This document shows positions 12,501 to 24,694 of a DNA stretch of 64,000 bases, one piece after another. Source of the stretch: Actinernus sp. WN-2022 (lineage: Eukaryota; Cnidaria; Anthozoa; Actiniaria; Actinernidae); assembly GCA_030867875.1 (NCBI GenBank), contig JAOWCC010001601.1, forward strand, positions 248,001 to 312,000. The letters run 5' to 3'. Below the pieces are notes generated by a model. The model was not told the origin of the DNA. It searched no databases and saw nothing but the letters and a program-made list of their open reading frames with translations. Position 1 is the stretch's first letter, and every line of letters begins with the position of its first letter. A program made the position numbers and the translations under genes.

Positions 12501-13199
12501 ACCAGAAAATGGCCTTTTTCTAACCAAACCGAAACCTGTAGCTCTCCAATAAAGAAATTATGGGATAGATCTAACACAACACAAGTAAATTATAGCCTAG
12601 AAAGGCCAGAAAAATCTTTAGCTGTCATTTGCCCTTTCAAGAAAACGGCAAAAAGACGAGTTCCTGATCTCTAGGTATTTTATGGGGGGAGGGGGGGGGG
12701 GGAGGGTGTTTTGAGTGGAGGGGTGTAGAATTTCGAACTTTTTCGTGAACAACCGATTTGCCTGAAGTTTGGCGTGACGATTTGCTTAGTGACAATGAGC
12801 GTTTTCCGCTAGGTCTGACAAAAATCGGGGGGAAAATGTTGAAAAGTGACTTTCTGGCTTTTAAAGACAACAGGTACACATCAACTTACTTATGTTACCT
12901 AAATGTCAATGTGGCGCCATTTCTCGAGCTTTTAATGGATTTCGATGCACTATACGGCAATACAACGTTCTCTTCCTGTAGATTAACATTAATCGATGGA
13001 AGTTTCCTGTATATTGAGTACAAATACCAGAAAATGGCCTTTTTCTAACCAAACCCAAACCTCTAGCTCTCCAATAAAGAAATTATGGGATAGATCTAAC
13101 ACAACACAAGTAAATTATAGGCTAGAAAGGCCAGAAAAATCTTTAGCTGTCATTTGCCCTTTCAAGAAAACGGCAAAAAGACGAGTTCCTGATCTCTAG
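9522..13199 (+). repeat. Tetrameric higher-order block E-K-M-S (units 19-25)
   Basis: Unit ends are 10049, 10577, 11104, 11626, 12147, 12674 and 13199. After one S-like unit (9522-10049) the order is E, K, M, S, E, K. E has CTCGAA, CCGAAACCTGT and TATAGCCTAG. K has the longest G run, G6A4TG, ACATCAAC and ATTAACATT. M has a GGGAAAGG end to its G tract, TTTCATGAAC and TTTGTCTG. S has AGTTTAAGA and GTTTCCTG. E-to-E spacing is 2097 bp and K-to-K is 2095 bp. The same order reappears at 33551-38801. The letters are labels made here, not published names. Confidence 0.9.
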
Positions 13200-14245
13200 G
13201 TATTTTATGGGGGGAGGGGGGGGGAAGGTGTTTTGAGTGGAGGGGTGTAGAATTTCGAACTTTTTCATGAACAACCGATTTGTCTGATGTTTGGCGTGAC
13301 GATTTGCTTAGTGACAATGAGCGTTTTCCGCTAGGTCTGACAAAAATCGGGGGGGAAATGTTGAAAAGTGACTTTCTGGCTTTTAAAGACAACAGGTACA
13401 CATTAACTTACTTATGTTACCTAAATGTCAATGTGGCGCGATTTCTCGAGCTTTTAATGGATTTCGATGCACTATACGGCAATACAACGTTCTCTTCCTG
13501 TAGATTAAGATTAATCGATGGAAGTTTCCTGTATATTGAGTACAAATACCAGAAAATGGCCTTTTTCTAACCAAACCCAAACCTCTAGCTCTCCAATAAA
13601 GAAATTATGGGATAGATCTAACACAACACAAGCAAATTATAGGCTAGAAAGGCCAGAAAAATCTTTAGCTGTCATTTGCCCTATCAAGAAAACGGCAAAA
13701 GACGAGTTCCTGATCTCTAGGTATTTTATGGGGGGAGGGGGGGGGGGGAGGGTGTTTTTGAGTGGAGGGGTGTAGAATTTCGAACTTTTTCGTGAACAAC
13801 CGATTTGCCTGAAGTTTGGCGTGACGATTTGCTTAGTGACAATGAGCATTTTCCGCTAGGTCTGACAAAAATCGGGGAAAAAAGTTGAAAAGTGACTTTC
13901 TGGCTTTTAAAGACAACATGTACACATTAACTTACTTATGTTACCTAAATGTCAATGTGGCGCCATTTCTCGAGCTTTTAATGGATTTCGATGCACTATA
14001 CGGCAATACAACGTTCTCTTCCTGTAGATTAACATTAATCGATGGAAGTTTTCCTGTATATTGAGTACAAATACCAGAAAATGGCCTTTTCTAACCAAAC
14101 CCAAACCTCTAGCTCTCCAATAATGAAATTATGGGATAGATCTAACACAACACAAGTAAATTATAGGCTAGAAAGGCCAGAAAAATCTTTAGCTGTCATT
14201 TGCCCTTTCAAGAAAACGGCAAAAAGACGAGTTCCTGATCTCTAG
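13200..14245 (+). repeat. Satellite units 26-27 with a cluster of homopolymer indels
   Basis: Unit 26 (M-like, ends 13720) has private changes TGATGTTTGG and GGCGCGATT, the latter destroying GGCGCC. From 13696 to about 14125 there are five one-base homopolymer changes: CAAAAGACG (one A fewer), GTGTTTTTG (one T more), GGGGAAAAAAG (one A fewer), AGTTTTCC (one T more) and GGCCTTTTCT (one T fewer). There is also AATAATG for AATAAAG. This density is far above the rest of the window and may reflect poor consensus sequence rather than biology. Unit 27 otherwise resembles 42502-43023 (AACATGTAC, ATTAACATT). Confidence 0.85.
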
Positions 14246-15812
14246 GTATTTTATGGGGGGAGGGGGGGGGGAGGTGTTTTGAGTGGAGGGGTGTAGAATT
14301 TCGAACTTTTTCATGAACAACCGATTTGTCTGAAGTTTGGCGTGACGATTTGCTTAGTGACAATGAGCGTTTTCCGCTAGGTCTGACAAAAATCGGGGGG
14401 GAAATGTTGAAAAGTGACTTTCTGGCTTTTAAAGACAACAGGTACACATTAACTTACTTATGTTACCTAAATGTCAATGTGGCGCCATTTCTCGAGCTTT
14501 TAATGGATTTCGATGCACTATACGGCAATACAACGTTCTCTTCCTGTAGATTAACATTAATCGATGGAAGTTTGCTGTATATTGAGTACAAATACCAGAA
14601 AATGGCCTTTTTCTAACCAAACCCAAACCTCTAGCTCTCCAATAAAGAAATTATGGGATAGATCTAACACAACACAAGCAAATTATAGGCTAGAAAGGCC
14701 AGAAAAATCTTTAGCTGTCAGTTGCCCTTTCAAGAAAACGGCAAAAAGACGAGTTCCTGATCTCTAGGTATTTTATGGGGGGAGAGGGGGGGAGGGTGTT
14801 TTGAGTGGAGGGGTGTAGAATTTCGAACTTTTTCGTGAACAACCGATTTGCCTGAAGTTTGGCGTGACGATTTGCTTAGTGACAATGTGCATTTTCCGCT
14901 AGGTCTGACAAAAATCGGGGAAAAAAAGTTGAAAAGTGACTTTCTGGCTTTTAAAGACAACAGGTACACATTAACTTACTTATGTTACCTAAATGTCAAT
15001 GTGGCGCCATTTCTCGAGCTTTTAATGGATTTCGATGCACTATACGGCAATACAACGTTCTCTTCCTGTAGATTAACATTAATCGATGGAAGTTTCCTGT
15101 ATATTGAGTACAAATACCAGAAAATGGCCTTTTTCTAACCAAACCCAAACCTCTAGCTCTCCAATAAAGAAATTATGGGATAGATCTAACACAACACAAG
15201 TAAATTATAGGCTAGAAAGGCCAGAAAAATCTTTAGCTGTCATTTGCCCTTTCAAGAAAACGGCAAAAAGACGAGTTCCTGATCTCTAGGTATTTTATGG
15301 GGGGAGGGGGGGGGGAGGGTGTTTTGAGTGGAGGGGTGTAGAATTTCGAACTTTTTCGTGAACAACCGATTTGCCTGAAGTTTGGCGTGACGATTTGCTT
15401 AGTGACAATGAGCGTTTTCCGCTAGGTCTGACAAAAATCGGGGGGGAAAAGTTGAAAAGTGACTTTCTGGCTTTTAAAGACAACAGGTACACATTAACTT
15501 ACTTATGTTACCTAAATGTCAATGTGGCGCCATTTCTCGAGCTTTTAATGGATTTCGATGCACTATACGGCAATACAACGTTCTCTTCCTGTAGTTTAAG
15601 ATTGATCGATGGAAGTTTGCTGTATATTGAGTACAAATACCAGAAAATGGCCTTTTTCTAACCAAACCCAAACCTCTAGCTCTCCAATAAAGAAATTATG
15701 GGATAGATCTAACACAACACAAGTAAATTATAGGCTAGAAAGGCCAGAAAAATCTTTAGCTGTCATTTGCCCTTTCAAGAAAACGGCAAAAAGACGAGTT
15801 CCTGATCTCTAG
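14246..15812 (+). repeat. Satellite units 28-30
   Basis: Unit ends are 14767, 15289 and 15812. Unit 28 has an M-type front (TTTCATG, TTTGTCTG, G7A3TG) with GCAAATTATAGG and GTCAGTTGCC at its tail. Unit 29 has a G tract beginning GGGGGGAGAGG and GTGCATT. The 28-tail to 29 succession is the same as in 43546-44592, 45115-46156 and 60743-61788. Unit 30 is S-like, with GATTGATCGAT. Confidence 0.9.
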
Positions 15813-17905
15813 GTATTTTATGGGGGGAGGGGAGGGGGGGAGGGTGTTTTGAGTGGAGAGGTGTAGAATTTCGAACTTTTTTCGTGAACAACCGATTTGC
15901 CTGAAGTTTGGCGTGACGATTTGCTTAGTGACAATGAGCATTTTCCGCTAGGTCTGACAAAAATCGGGGAAAAAAAGTTGAAAAGTGACTTTCTGGCTTT
16001 TAAAGACAACAGGTACACATTAACTTACTTATGTTACCTAAATGTCAATGTGGCGCCATTTCTCGAACTTTTAATGGATTTCGATGCACTATACGGCAAT
16101 ACAACGTTCTCTTCCTGTAGATTAAGATTAATCGATGGAAGTTTGCTGTATATTGAGTACAAATACCAGAAAATGGCCTTTTTCTAACCAAACCCAAACC
16201 TCTAGCTCTCCAATAAAGAAATTATGGGAAAGATCTAACACAACACAAGTAAATTATAAGCTAAAAATGCCAGAAAAATCTTTAGCTGTCATTTGCCCTT
16301 GCAAGAAAACGGCAAAAAGACGAGTTCCTGATCTCTAGGTATTTTATGGGGGGAGGGGGGAGGGTGTTTTGAGTGGAGGGGTGTAGAATTTCGAACTTTT
16401 TCGTGAACAACCGATTTGCCTGAAGTTTGGCGTGACGATTTGCTTAGTGACAATGAGCATTTTCCGCTAGGTCTGACAAAAATCGGGAAAAAAAATTGAA
16501 AAGTGACTTTCTGGCTTTTAAAGACAACAGGTACACATTAACTTACTTATCTTACCTAAATGTCAATGTGGCGCCATTTCTCGAGCTTTTAATGGATTTC
16601 GATGCACTATACGGCAATACAACGTTCTCTTCCTGTAGATTAAGATTAATCGATGGAAGTTTCCTGTATATTGAGTACAAATACCAGAAAATGGCCTTTT
16701 TCTAACCAAACCCAAACCTCTAGCTCTCCAATAAAGAAATTATGGGATAGATCTAACACAACACAAGTAAATTATAGGCTAGAAAGGCCAGAAAAATCTT
16801 TAGCTGTCATTTGCCCTTTCAAGAAAACGGCAAAAAGACGAGTTCCTGATCTCTAGGTATTTTATGGGGGGAGGGGAGGGGGGGAGGGTGTTTTGAGTGG
16901 AGAGGTGTAGAATTTCGAACTTTTTTCGTGAACAACCGATTTGCCTGAAGTTTGGCGTGACGATTTGCTTAGTGACAATGAGCATTTTCCGCTAGGTCTG
17001 ACAAAAATCGGGGGGAAAAAGTTGAAAAGTGACTTTCTGGCTTTTAAAGACAACAGGTACACATTAACTTACTTATGTTACCTAAATGTCAATGTGGCGC
17101 CATTTCTCGAGCTTTTAATGGATTTCGATGCACTATACGGCAATACAACGTTCTCTTCCTGTAGATTAACATTAATCGATGGAAGTTTACTGTATATTGA
17201 GTACAAATACCAGAAAATGGCCTTTTTCTAACCAAACCCAAACCTCTAGCTCTCCAATAAAGAAATTATGGGATAGATCTAACACAACACAAGTAAATTA
17301 TAGGCTAGAAAGGCCAGAAAAATCTTTAGCTGTCATTTGCCCTTTCAAGAAAACGGCAAAAAGACGAGTTCCTGATCTCTAGGTATTTTATGGGGGGAGG
17401 GGGGGGGGAGGGTGTTTTGAGTGGAGGGGTGTAGAATTTCGAACTTTTTCGTGAACAACCGATTTGCCTGAAGTTTGGCGTGACGATTTGCTTAGTGACA
17501 ATGAGCATTTTCCGCTAGGTCTGACAAAAATCGGGGGAAAAAAGTTGAAAAGTGACTTTCTGGCTTTTAAAGACAACAGGTACACATTAACTTACTTATG
17601 TTACCTAAATGTCAATGTGGCGCCATTTCTCGAGCTTTTAATGGATTTCGATGCACTATACGGCAATACAACGTTCTCTTCCTGTAGATTAAGATTAATC
17701 GATGGAAGTTTCCTGTATATTGAGTACAAATACCAGAAAATGGCCTTTTTCTAACCAAACCCAAACCTCTAGCTCTCCAATAAAGAAATTATGGGATAGA
17801 TCTAACACAACACAAGTAAATTATAGGCTAGAAAGGCCAGAAAAATCTTTAGCTGTCATTTGCCCTTTCAAGAAAACGGCAAAAAGACGAGTTCCTGATC
17901 TCTAG
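15813..17905 (+). repeat. Satellite units 31-34, sister of the window start
   Basis: Unit ends are 16338, 16856, 17382 and 17905. The stretch 16775-17905 matches 1-1167 at offset 16774, with unit 33 (526 bp) equal to unit 1 and unit 34 (523 bp) equal to unit 2 without its 36-bp insertion. Unit 31 has CTCGAA, GGGAAAG, AAGCTAAAAATGCC and CCTTGC, like unit 5. Unit 32 has the G3A8 tract with a one-base deletion, plus TATCTTACC. Confidence 0.9.
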
Positions 17906-20900
17906 GTATTTTATGGGGGGATGGGGTGGGAGGGTGTTTTGAGTGGAGGGGTGTAGAATTTCGAACTTTTTCGTGAACAACCGATTTGCCTGAAGTTTGG
18001 CGTGACGATTTGCTTAGTGACAATGAGCGTTTTCCGCTAGGTCTGACAAAAATCGGGGGGGAAAAGTTGAAAAGTGACTTTCTGGCTTTTAAAGACAACA
18101 GGTACACATTAACTTACTTATGTTACCTAAATGTCAATGTGGCGCCATTTCTCGAGCTTTTAATGGATTTCGATGCACTATACGGCAATACAACGTTCTC
18201 TTCCTGTAGTTTAAGATTAATCGATGGAAGTTTCCTCTATATTGAGTACAAATACCAGAAAATGGCCTTTTTCTAACCAAACCCAAACCTCTAGCTCTCC
18301 AATAAAGAAATTATGGGAAAGATCTAACACAACACAAGTAAATTATAAGCTAAAAATGCCAGAAAAATCTTTAGCTGTCATTTGCCCTTGCAAGAAAACG
18401 GCAAAAAGACGAGTTTCTGATCTCTAGGTATTTTATGGGGGGAGGGGGGAGGGTGTTTTGAGTGGAGGGGTGTAGAATTTCGAACTTTTTCGTGAACAAC
18501 CGATTTGCCTGAAGTTTGGCGTGACGATTTGCTTAGTGACAATGAGCATTTTCCGCTAGGTCTGACAAAAATCGGGGAAAAAAATTGAAAAGTGACTTTC
18601 TGACTTTTAAAGACAACAGGTACACATTAACTTACTTATCTTACCTAAATGTCAATGTGGCGCCATTTCTCGAGCTTTTAATGGATTTCGATGCACTATA
18701 CGGCAATACAACGTTCTCTTCCTGTAGATTAAGATTAATCGATGGAAGTTTGCTGTATATTGAGTACAAATACCAGAAAATGGCCTTTTTCTAACCAAAC
18801 CCAAACCTCTAGCTCTCCAATAAAGAAATTATGGGATAGATCTAACACAACACAAGTAAATTATAGGCTAGAAAGGCCAGAAAAATCTTTAGCTGTCATT
18901 TGCCCTTTCAAGAAAACGGCAAAAAGACGAGTTCCTGATCTCTAGGTATTTTATGGGGGGAGGGGGGGGGGAGGGTGTTTTGAGTGGAGGGGTGTAGAAT
19001 TTCGAACTTTTTCGTGAACAACCGATTTGCCTGAAGTTTGGCGTGACGATTTGCTTAGTGACAATGAGCGTTTTCCGCTAGGTCTGACAAAAATCGGGGG
19101 GAAAAAGTTGAAAAGTGACTTTCTGGCTTTTAAAGACAACAGGTACACATTAACTTACTTATGTTACCTAAATGTCAATGTGGCGCCATTTCTCGAGCTT
19201 TTAATGGATTTCGATGCACTATACGGCAATACAACGTTCTCTTCCTGTAGTTTAAGATTAATCGATGGAAGTTTCCTGTATATTGAGTACAAATACCAGA
19301 AAATGGCCTTTTTCTAACCAAACCCAAACCTCTAGCTCTCCAATAAAGAAATTATGGGAAAGATCTAACACAACACAAGTAAATTATAAGCTAAAAATGC
19401 CAGAAAAATCTTTAGCTGTCATTTGCCCTTGCAAGAAAACGGCAAAAAGACGAGTTCCTGATCTCTAGGTATTTTATGGGGGGAGGGGGGAGGGTGTTTT
19501 GAGTGGAGGGGTGTAGAATTTCGAACTTTTTCGTGAACAACCGATTTCCCTGAAGTTTGGCGTGACGATTTGCTTAGTGACAATGAGCATTTTCCGCTAG
19601 GTCTGACAAAAATCGGGAAAAAAAATTGAAAAGTGACTTTCTGGCTTTTAAAGACAACAGGTACACATTAACTTACTTATCTTACCTAAATGTCAATGTG
19701 GCGCCATTTCTCGAGCTTTTAATGGATTTCGATGCACTATACGGCAATACAACGTTCTCTTCCTGTAGATTAAGATTAATCGATGGAAGTTTGCTGTATA
19801 TTGAGTACAAATACCAGAAAATGGCCTTTTTCTAACCAAACCCAAACCTCTAGCTCTCCAATAAAGAAATTATGGGATAGATCTAACACAACACAAGTAA
19901 ATTATAGGCTAGAAAGGCCAGAAAAATCTTTAGCTGTCATTTGCCCTTTCAAGAAAACGGCAAAAAGACGAGTTCCTGATCTCTAGGTATTTTATGGGGG
20001 GAGGGGGGGGGGAGGGTGTTTTGAGTGGAGGGGTGTAGAATTTCGAACTTTTTCGTGAACAACCGATTTGCCTGAAGTTTGGCGTGACGATTTGCTTAGT
20101 GACAATGAGCGTTTTCCGCTAGGTCTGACAAAAATCGGGGGGAAAAAGTTGAAAAGTGACTTTCTGGCTTTTAAAGACAACAGGTACACATTAACTTACT
20201 TATGTTACCTAAATGTCAATGTGGCGCCATTTCTCGAGCTTTTAATGGATTTCGATGCACTATACGGCAATACAACGTTCTCTTCCTGTAGTTTAAGATT
20301 AATCGATGGAAGTTTCCTGTATATTGAGTACAAATACCAGAAAATGGCCTTTTTCTAACCAAACCCAAACCTCTAGCTCTCCAATAAAGAAATTATGGGA
20401 AAGATCTAACACAACACAAGTAAATTATAAGCTAAAAATGCCAGAAAAATCTTTAGCTGTCATTTGCCCTTGCAAGAAAACGGCAAAAAGACGAGTTCCT
20501 GATCTCTAGGTATTTTATGGGGGGAGGGGGGAGGGTGTTTTGAGTGGAGGGGTGTAGAATTTCGAACTTTTTCGTGAACAACCGATTTCCCTGAAGTTTG
20601 GCGTGACGATTTGCTTAGTGACAATGAGCATTTTCCGCTAGGTCTGACAAAAATCGGGAAAAAAAATTGAAAAGTGACTTTCTGGCTTTTAAAGACAACA
20701 GGTACACATTAACTTACTTATGTTACCTAAATGTCAATGTGGCGCCATTTCTCGAGCTTTTAATGGATTTCGATGCACTATACGGCAATACAACATTCTC
20801 TTCCTGTAGATTAAGATTGATCGATGGAAGTTTGCTGTATATTGAGTACAAATACCAGAAAATGGCCTTTTTCTAACCAAACCCAAACCTCTAGCTCTCC

Positions 20901-21027
20901 AATAAAGAAATTATGGGATAGATCTAACACAACACAAGTAAATTATAGGCTAGAAAGGCCAGAAAAATATTTAGCTTTCATTTGCCCTTTCAAGAAAACG
21001 GCAAAAAGACGAGTTCCTGATCTCTAG
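17906..21027 (+). repeat. Three tandem 1041-bp dimers (units 35-40)
   Basis: Unit ends are 18427, 18945, 19468, 19986, 20509 and 21027; lengths run 522/518, 523/518, 523/518. In each dimer the first unit has AGTTTAAGA, GGGAAAG, AAGCTAAAAATGCC and CCTTGC. The second has the short G tract, a one-base-deleted G/A tract and mostly TATCTTACC. Dimers 2 and 3 share the private change GATTTCCCTG (19545 and 20586 regions), so they are the closest pair. The last unit ends with AAATATTTAGCTTTC, a tail shared with unit 97 (about 50760). Confidence 0.92.
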
Positions 21028-24000
21028 GTATTTTATGGGGGGAGGGGAGGGGGGGAGGGTGTTTTGAGTGGAGAGGTGTAGAATTTCGAACTTTTTTCGT
21101 GAACAACCGATTTGCCTGAAGTTTGGCGTGACGATTTGCTTAGTGACAATGAGCATTTTCCGCTAGGTCTGACAAAAATCGGGGGGAAAAAGTTGAAAAG
21201 TGACTTTCTGGCTTTTAAAGACAACAGGTACACATTAACTTACTTATGTTACCTAAATGTCAATGTGGCGCCATTTCTCGAGCTTTTAATGGATTTCGAT
21301 GCACTATACGGCAATACAACGTTCTCTTCCTGTAGATTAACATTAATGGATGGAAGTTTACTGTATATTGAGTACAAATACCAGAAAATGGCCTTTTTCT
21401 AACCAAACCCAAACCTCTAGCTCTCCAATAAAGAAATTATGGGATAGATCTAACACAACACAAGTAAATTATAGGCTAGAAAGGCCAGAAAAATCTTTAG
21501 CTGTCATTTGCCCTTTCAAGAAAACGGCAAAAAGACGAGTTCCTGATCTCTAGGTATTTTATGGGGGGAGGGGGGGGGGGGAGGGTGTTTTGAGTGGAGG
21601 GGTGTAGAATTTCGAACTTTTTCGTGAACAACCGATTTGCCTGAAGTTTGGCGTGACGATTTGCTTAGTGACAATGAGCATTTTCCGCTAGGTCTGACAA
21701 AAATCGGGAAAAAAAATTGAAAAGTGACTTTCTGGCTTTTAAAGACAACAGGTACACATTAACTTACTTATCTTACCTAAATGTCAATGTGGCGCCATTT
21801 CTCGAGCTTTTAATGGATTTCGATGCACTATACGGCAATACAACGTTCTCTTCCTGTAGATTAAGATTAATCGATGGAAGTTTGCTGTATATTGAGTACA
21901 AATACCAGAAAATGGCCTTTTTCTAACCAAACCCAAACCTCTAGCTCTCCAATAAAGAAATTATGGGATAGATCTAACACAACACAAGTAAATTATAGGC
22001 TAGAAAGGCCAGAAAAATCTTTAGCTGTCATTTGCCCTTTCAAGAAAACGGCAAAAAGACGAGTTCCTGATCTCTAGGTATTTTATGGGGGGAGGGGAGG
22101 GGGGGAGGGTGTTTTGAGTGGAGAGGTGTAGAATTTCGAACTTTTTTCGTGAACAACCGATTTGCCTGAAGTTTGGCGTGACGATTTGCTTAGTGACAGT
22201 GATCATTTTCCGCTAGGTCTGACAAAAATCGGGGGGGAAAAGTTGAAAAGTGACTTTCTGGCTTTTAAAGACAACAGGTACACATTAACTTACTTATCTT
22301 ACCTAAATGTCAATGTGGCGCCATTTCTCGAGCTTTTAATGGATTTCGATGCACTATACGGCAATACAACGTTCTCTTCCTGTAGATTAAGATTAATCGA
22401 TGGAAGTTTGCTGTATATTGAGTACAAATACCAGAAAATGGCCTTTTTCTAACCAAACCCAAACCTCTAGCTCTCCAATAAAGAAATTATGGGATAGATC
22501 TAACACAACACAAGTAAATTATAGGCTAGAAAGGCCAGAAAAATATTTAGCTGTCATTTGCCCTTTCAAGAAAACGGCAAAAAGACGAGTTCCTGATCTC
22601 TAGGTATTTTATGGGGGGAGGGGGGGGCGGGGAGGGTGTTTTGAGTGGAGCGGTATAGAATTTCGAACTTTTTCGTGAGCAACCGATTTGCCTGAAGTTT
22701 GGCGTGACGATTTGCTTAGTGACAATGAGCATTTTCCGTTAGGTCTGACAAAAATCGGGGAAAAAAAGTTGAAAAGTGACTTTCTGGCTTTTAAAGACAA
22801 CAGGTACACATTAACTTACTTATGTTACCTAAATGTCAATGTGGCGCCATTTCTCGAGCTTTTAATGGATTTCGATGCACTATACGGCAATACAACGTTC
22901 TCTTCCTGTAGATTAAGATTAATCGATGGAAGTTTCCTGTATATTGAGTACAAATACCAGAAAATGGCCTTTTTCTAACCAAACCCAAACCTCTAGCTCT
23001 CCAATAAAGAAATTATGGGAAAGATCTAACACAACACAAGTAAATTATAGGCTAAAAATGCCAGAAAAATCTTTAGCTGTCATTTGCCCTTTCAAGAAAA
23101 CGGCAAAAAGACGAGTTCCTGATCTCTAGGTATTTTATGGGGGGAAGGGGGAGGGTGTTTTGAGTGGAGGGGTGTAGAATTTCGAACTTTTTTCGTGAAC
23201 AACCGATTTGCCTGAAGTTTGGCGTGACGATTTGCTTAGTGACAATGAGCATTTTCCGCTAGGTCTGACAAAAATCGGGGGGAAAAAGTTGAAAAGTGAC
23301 TTTCTGGCTTTTAAAGACAACAGGTACACATTAACTTACTTATCTTACCTAAATGTCAATGTGGCGCCATTTCTCGAGCTTTTAATGGATTTCGATGCAC
23401 TATACGGCAATACAACGTTCTCTTCCTGTAGATTAAGATTAATCGATGGAAGTTTGCTGTATATTGAGTACAAATACCAGAAAATGGCCTTTTTCTAACC
23501 AAACCCAAACCTCTAGCTCTCCAATAAAGAAATTATGGGATAGATCTAACACAACACAAGTAAATTATAGGCTAGAAAGGCCAGAAAAATATTTAGCTGT
23601 CATTTGCCCTTTCAAGAAAACGGCAAAAAGACGAGTTCCTGATCTCTAGGTATTTTATGGGGGGAGGGGGGGGCGGGGAGGGTGTTTTGAGTGGAGCGGT
23701 ATAGAATTTCGAACTTTTTCGTGAGCAACCGATTTGCCTGAAGTTTGGCGTGACGATTTGCTTAGTGACAATGAGCATTTTCCGTTAGGTCTGACAAAAA
23801 TCGGGGAAAAAAAGTTGAAAAGTACCTTTCTGGCTTTTAAAGACAACAGGTACACATTAACTTACTTATGTTACCTAAATGTCAATGTGGCGCCATTTCT
23901 CGAGCTTTTAATGGATTTCGATGCACTATACGGCAATACAACGTTCTCTTCCTGTAGATTAAGATTAATCGATGGAAGTTTCCTGTATATTGAGTACAAA

Positions 24001-24694
24001 TACCAGAAAATGGCCTTTTTCTAACCAAACCCAAACCTCTAGCTCTCCAATAAAGAAATTATGGGAAAGATCTAACACAACACAAGTAAATTATAGGCTA
24101 AAAATGCCAGAAAAATCTTTAGCTGTCATTTGACCTTTCAAGAAAACGGCAAAAAGACGAGTTCCTGATCTCTAGGTATTTTATGGGGGGAAGGGGGAGG
24201 GTGTTTTGAGTGGAGGGGTGTAGAATTTCGAACTTTTTCGTGAACAACCGGTTTGTCTGAAGTTTGGCGTGACGATTTGCTTAGTGACAATGAGCATCTT
24301 CCGCTAGGTCTTACAAAAATCGGGGGGAAAAAGTTGAAAAGTGACTTTCTGGCTTTTAAAGACAACAGGTACACATTAACTTACTTATGTTACCTAAATG
24401 TCAATGTGGCGCCATTTCTCGAGCTTTTAATGGATTTCGATGCACTATACGGCAATACAACGTTCTCTTCCTGTAGATTAAGATTAATCGATGGAAGTTT
24501 CCTGTATATTGAGTACAAATACCAGAAAATGGCCTTTTTCTAACCAAACCCAAACCTCTAGCTCTCCAATAAAGAAATTATGGGATAGATCTAACACAAC
24601 ACAAGTAAATTATAGGCTAGAAAGGCCAGAAAAATCTTTAGCTGTCATTTGCCCTTTCAAGAAAACGGCAAAAAGACGAGTTCCTGATCTCTAG
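21028..24694 (+). repeat. Satellite units 41-47, including a dimer duplication and the CGGGG class
   Basis: Unit ends are 21553, 22077, 22603, 23129, 23649, 24174 and 24694. Units 43-44 and 45-46 form a tandem dimer pair at offset 1046. Units 44 and 46 carry the CGGGG interruption in the G tract, GAGCGGTATAG, GAGCAACC and CCGTTAGG. Unit 46 has TGACC at 24131-24135, the same private change as unit 9 at offset 19349, and AAGTACC in place of AAGTGAC, again as in unit 9. Unit 41 has ATGGAT in place of ATCGAT. Unit 47 has private GCATCTT. Confidence 0.9.
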
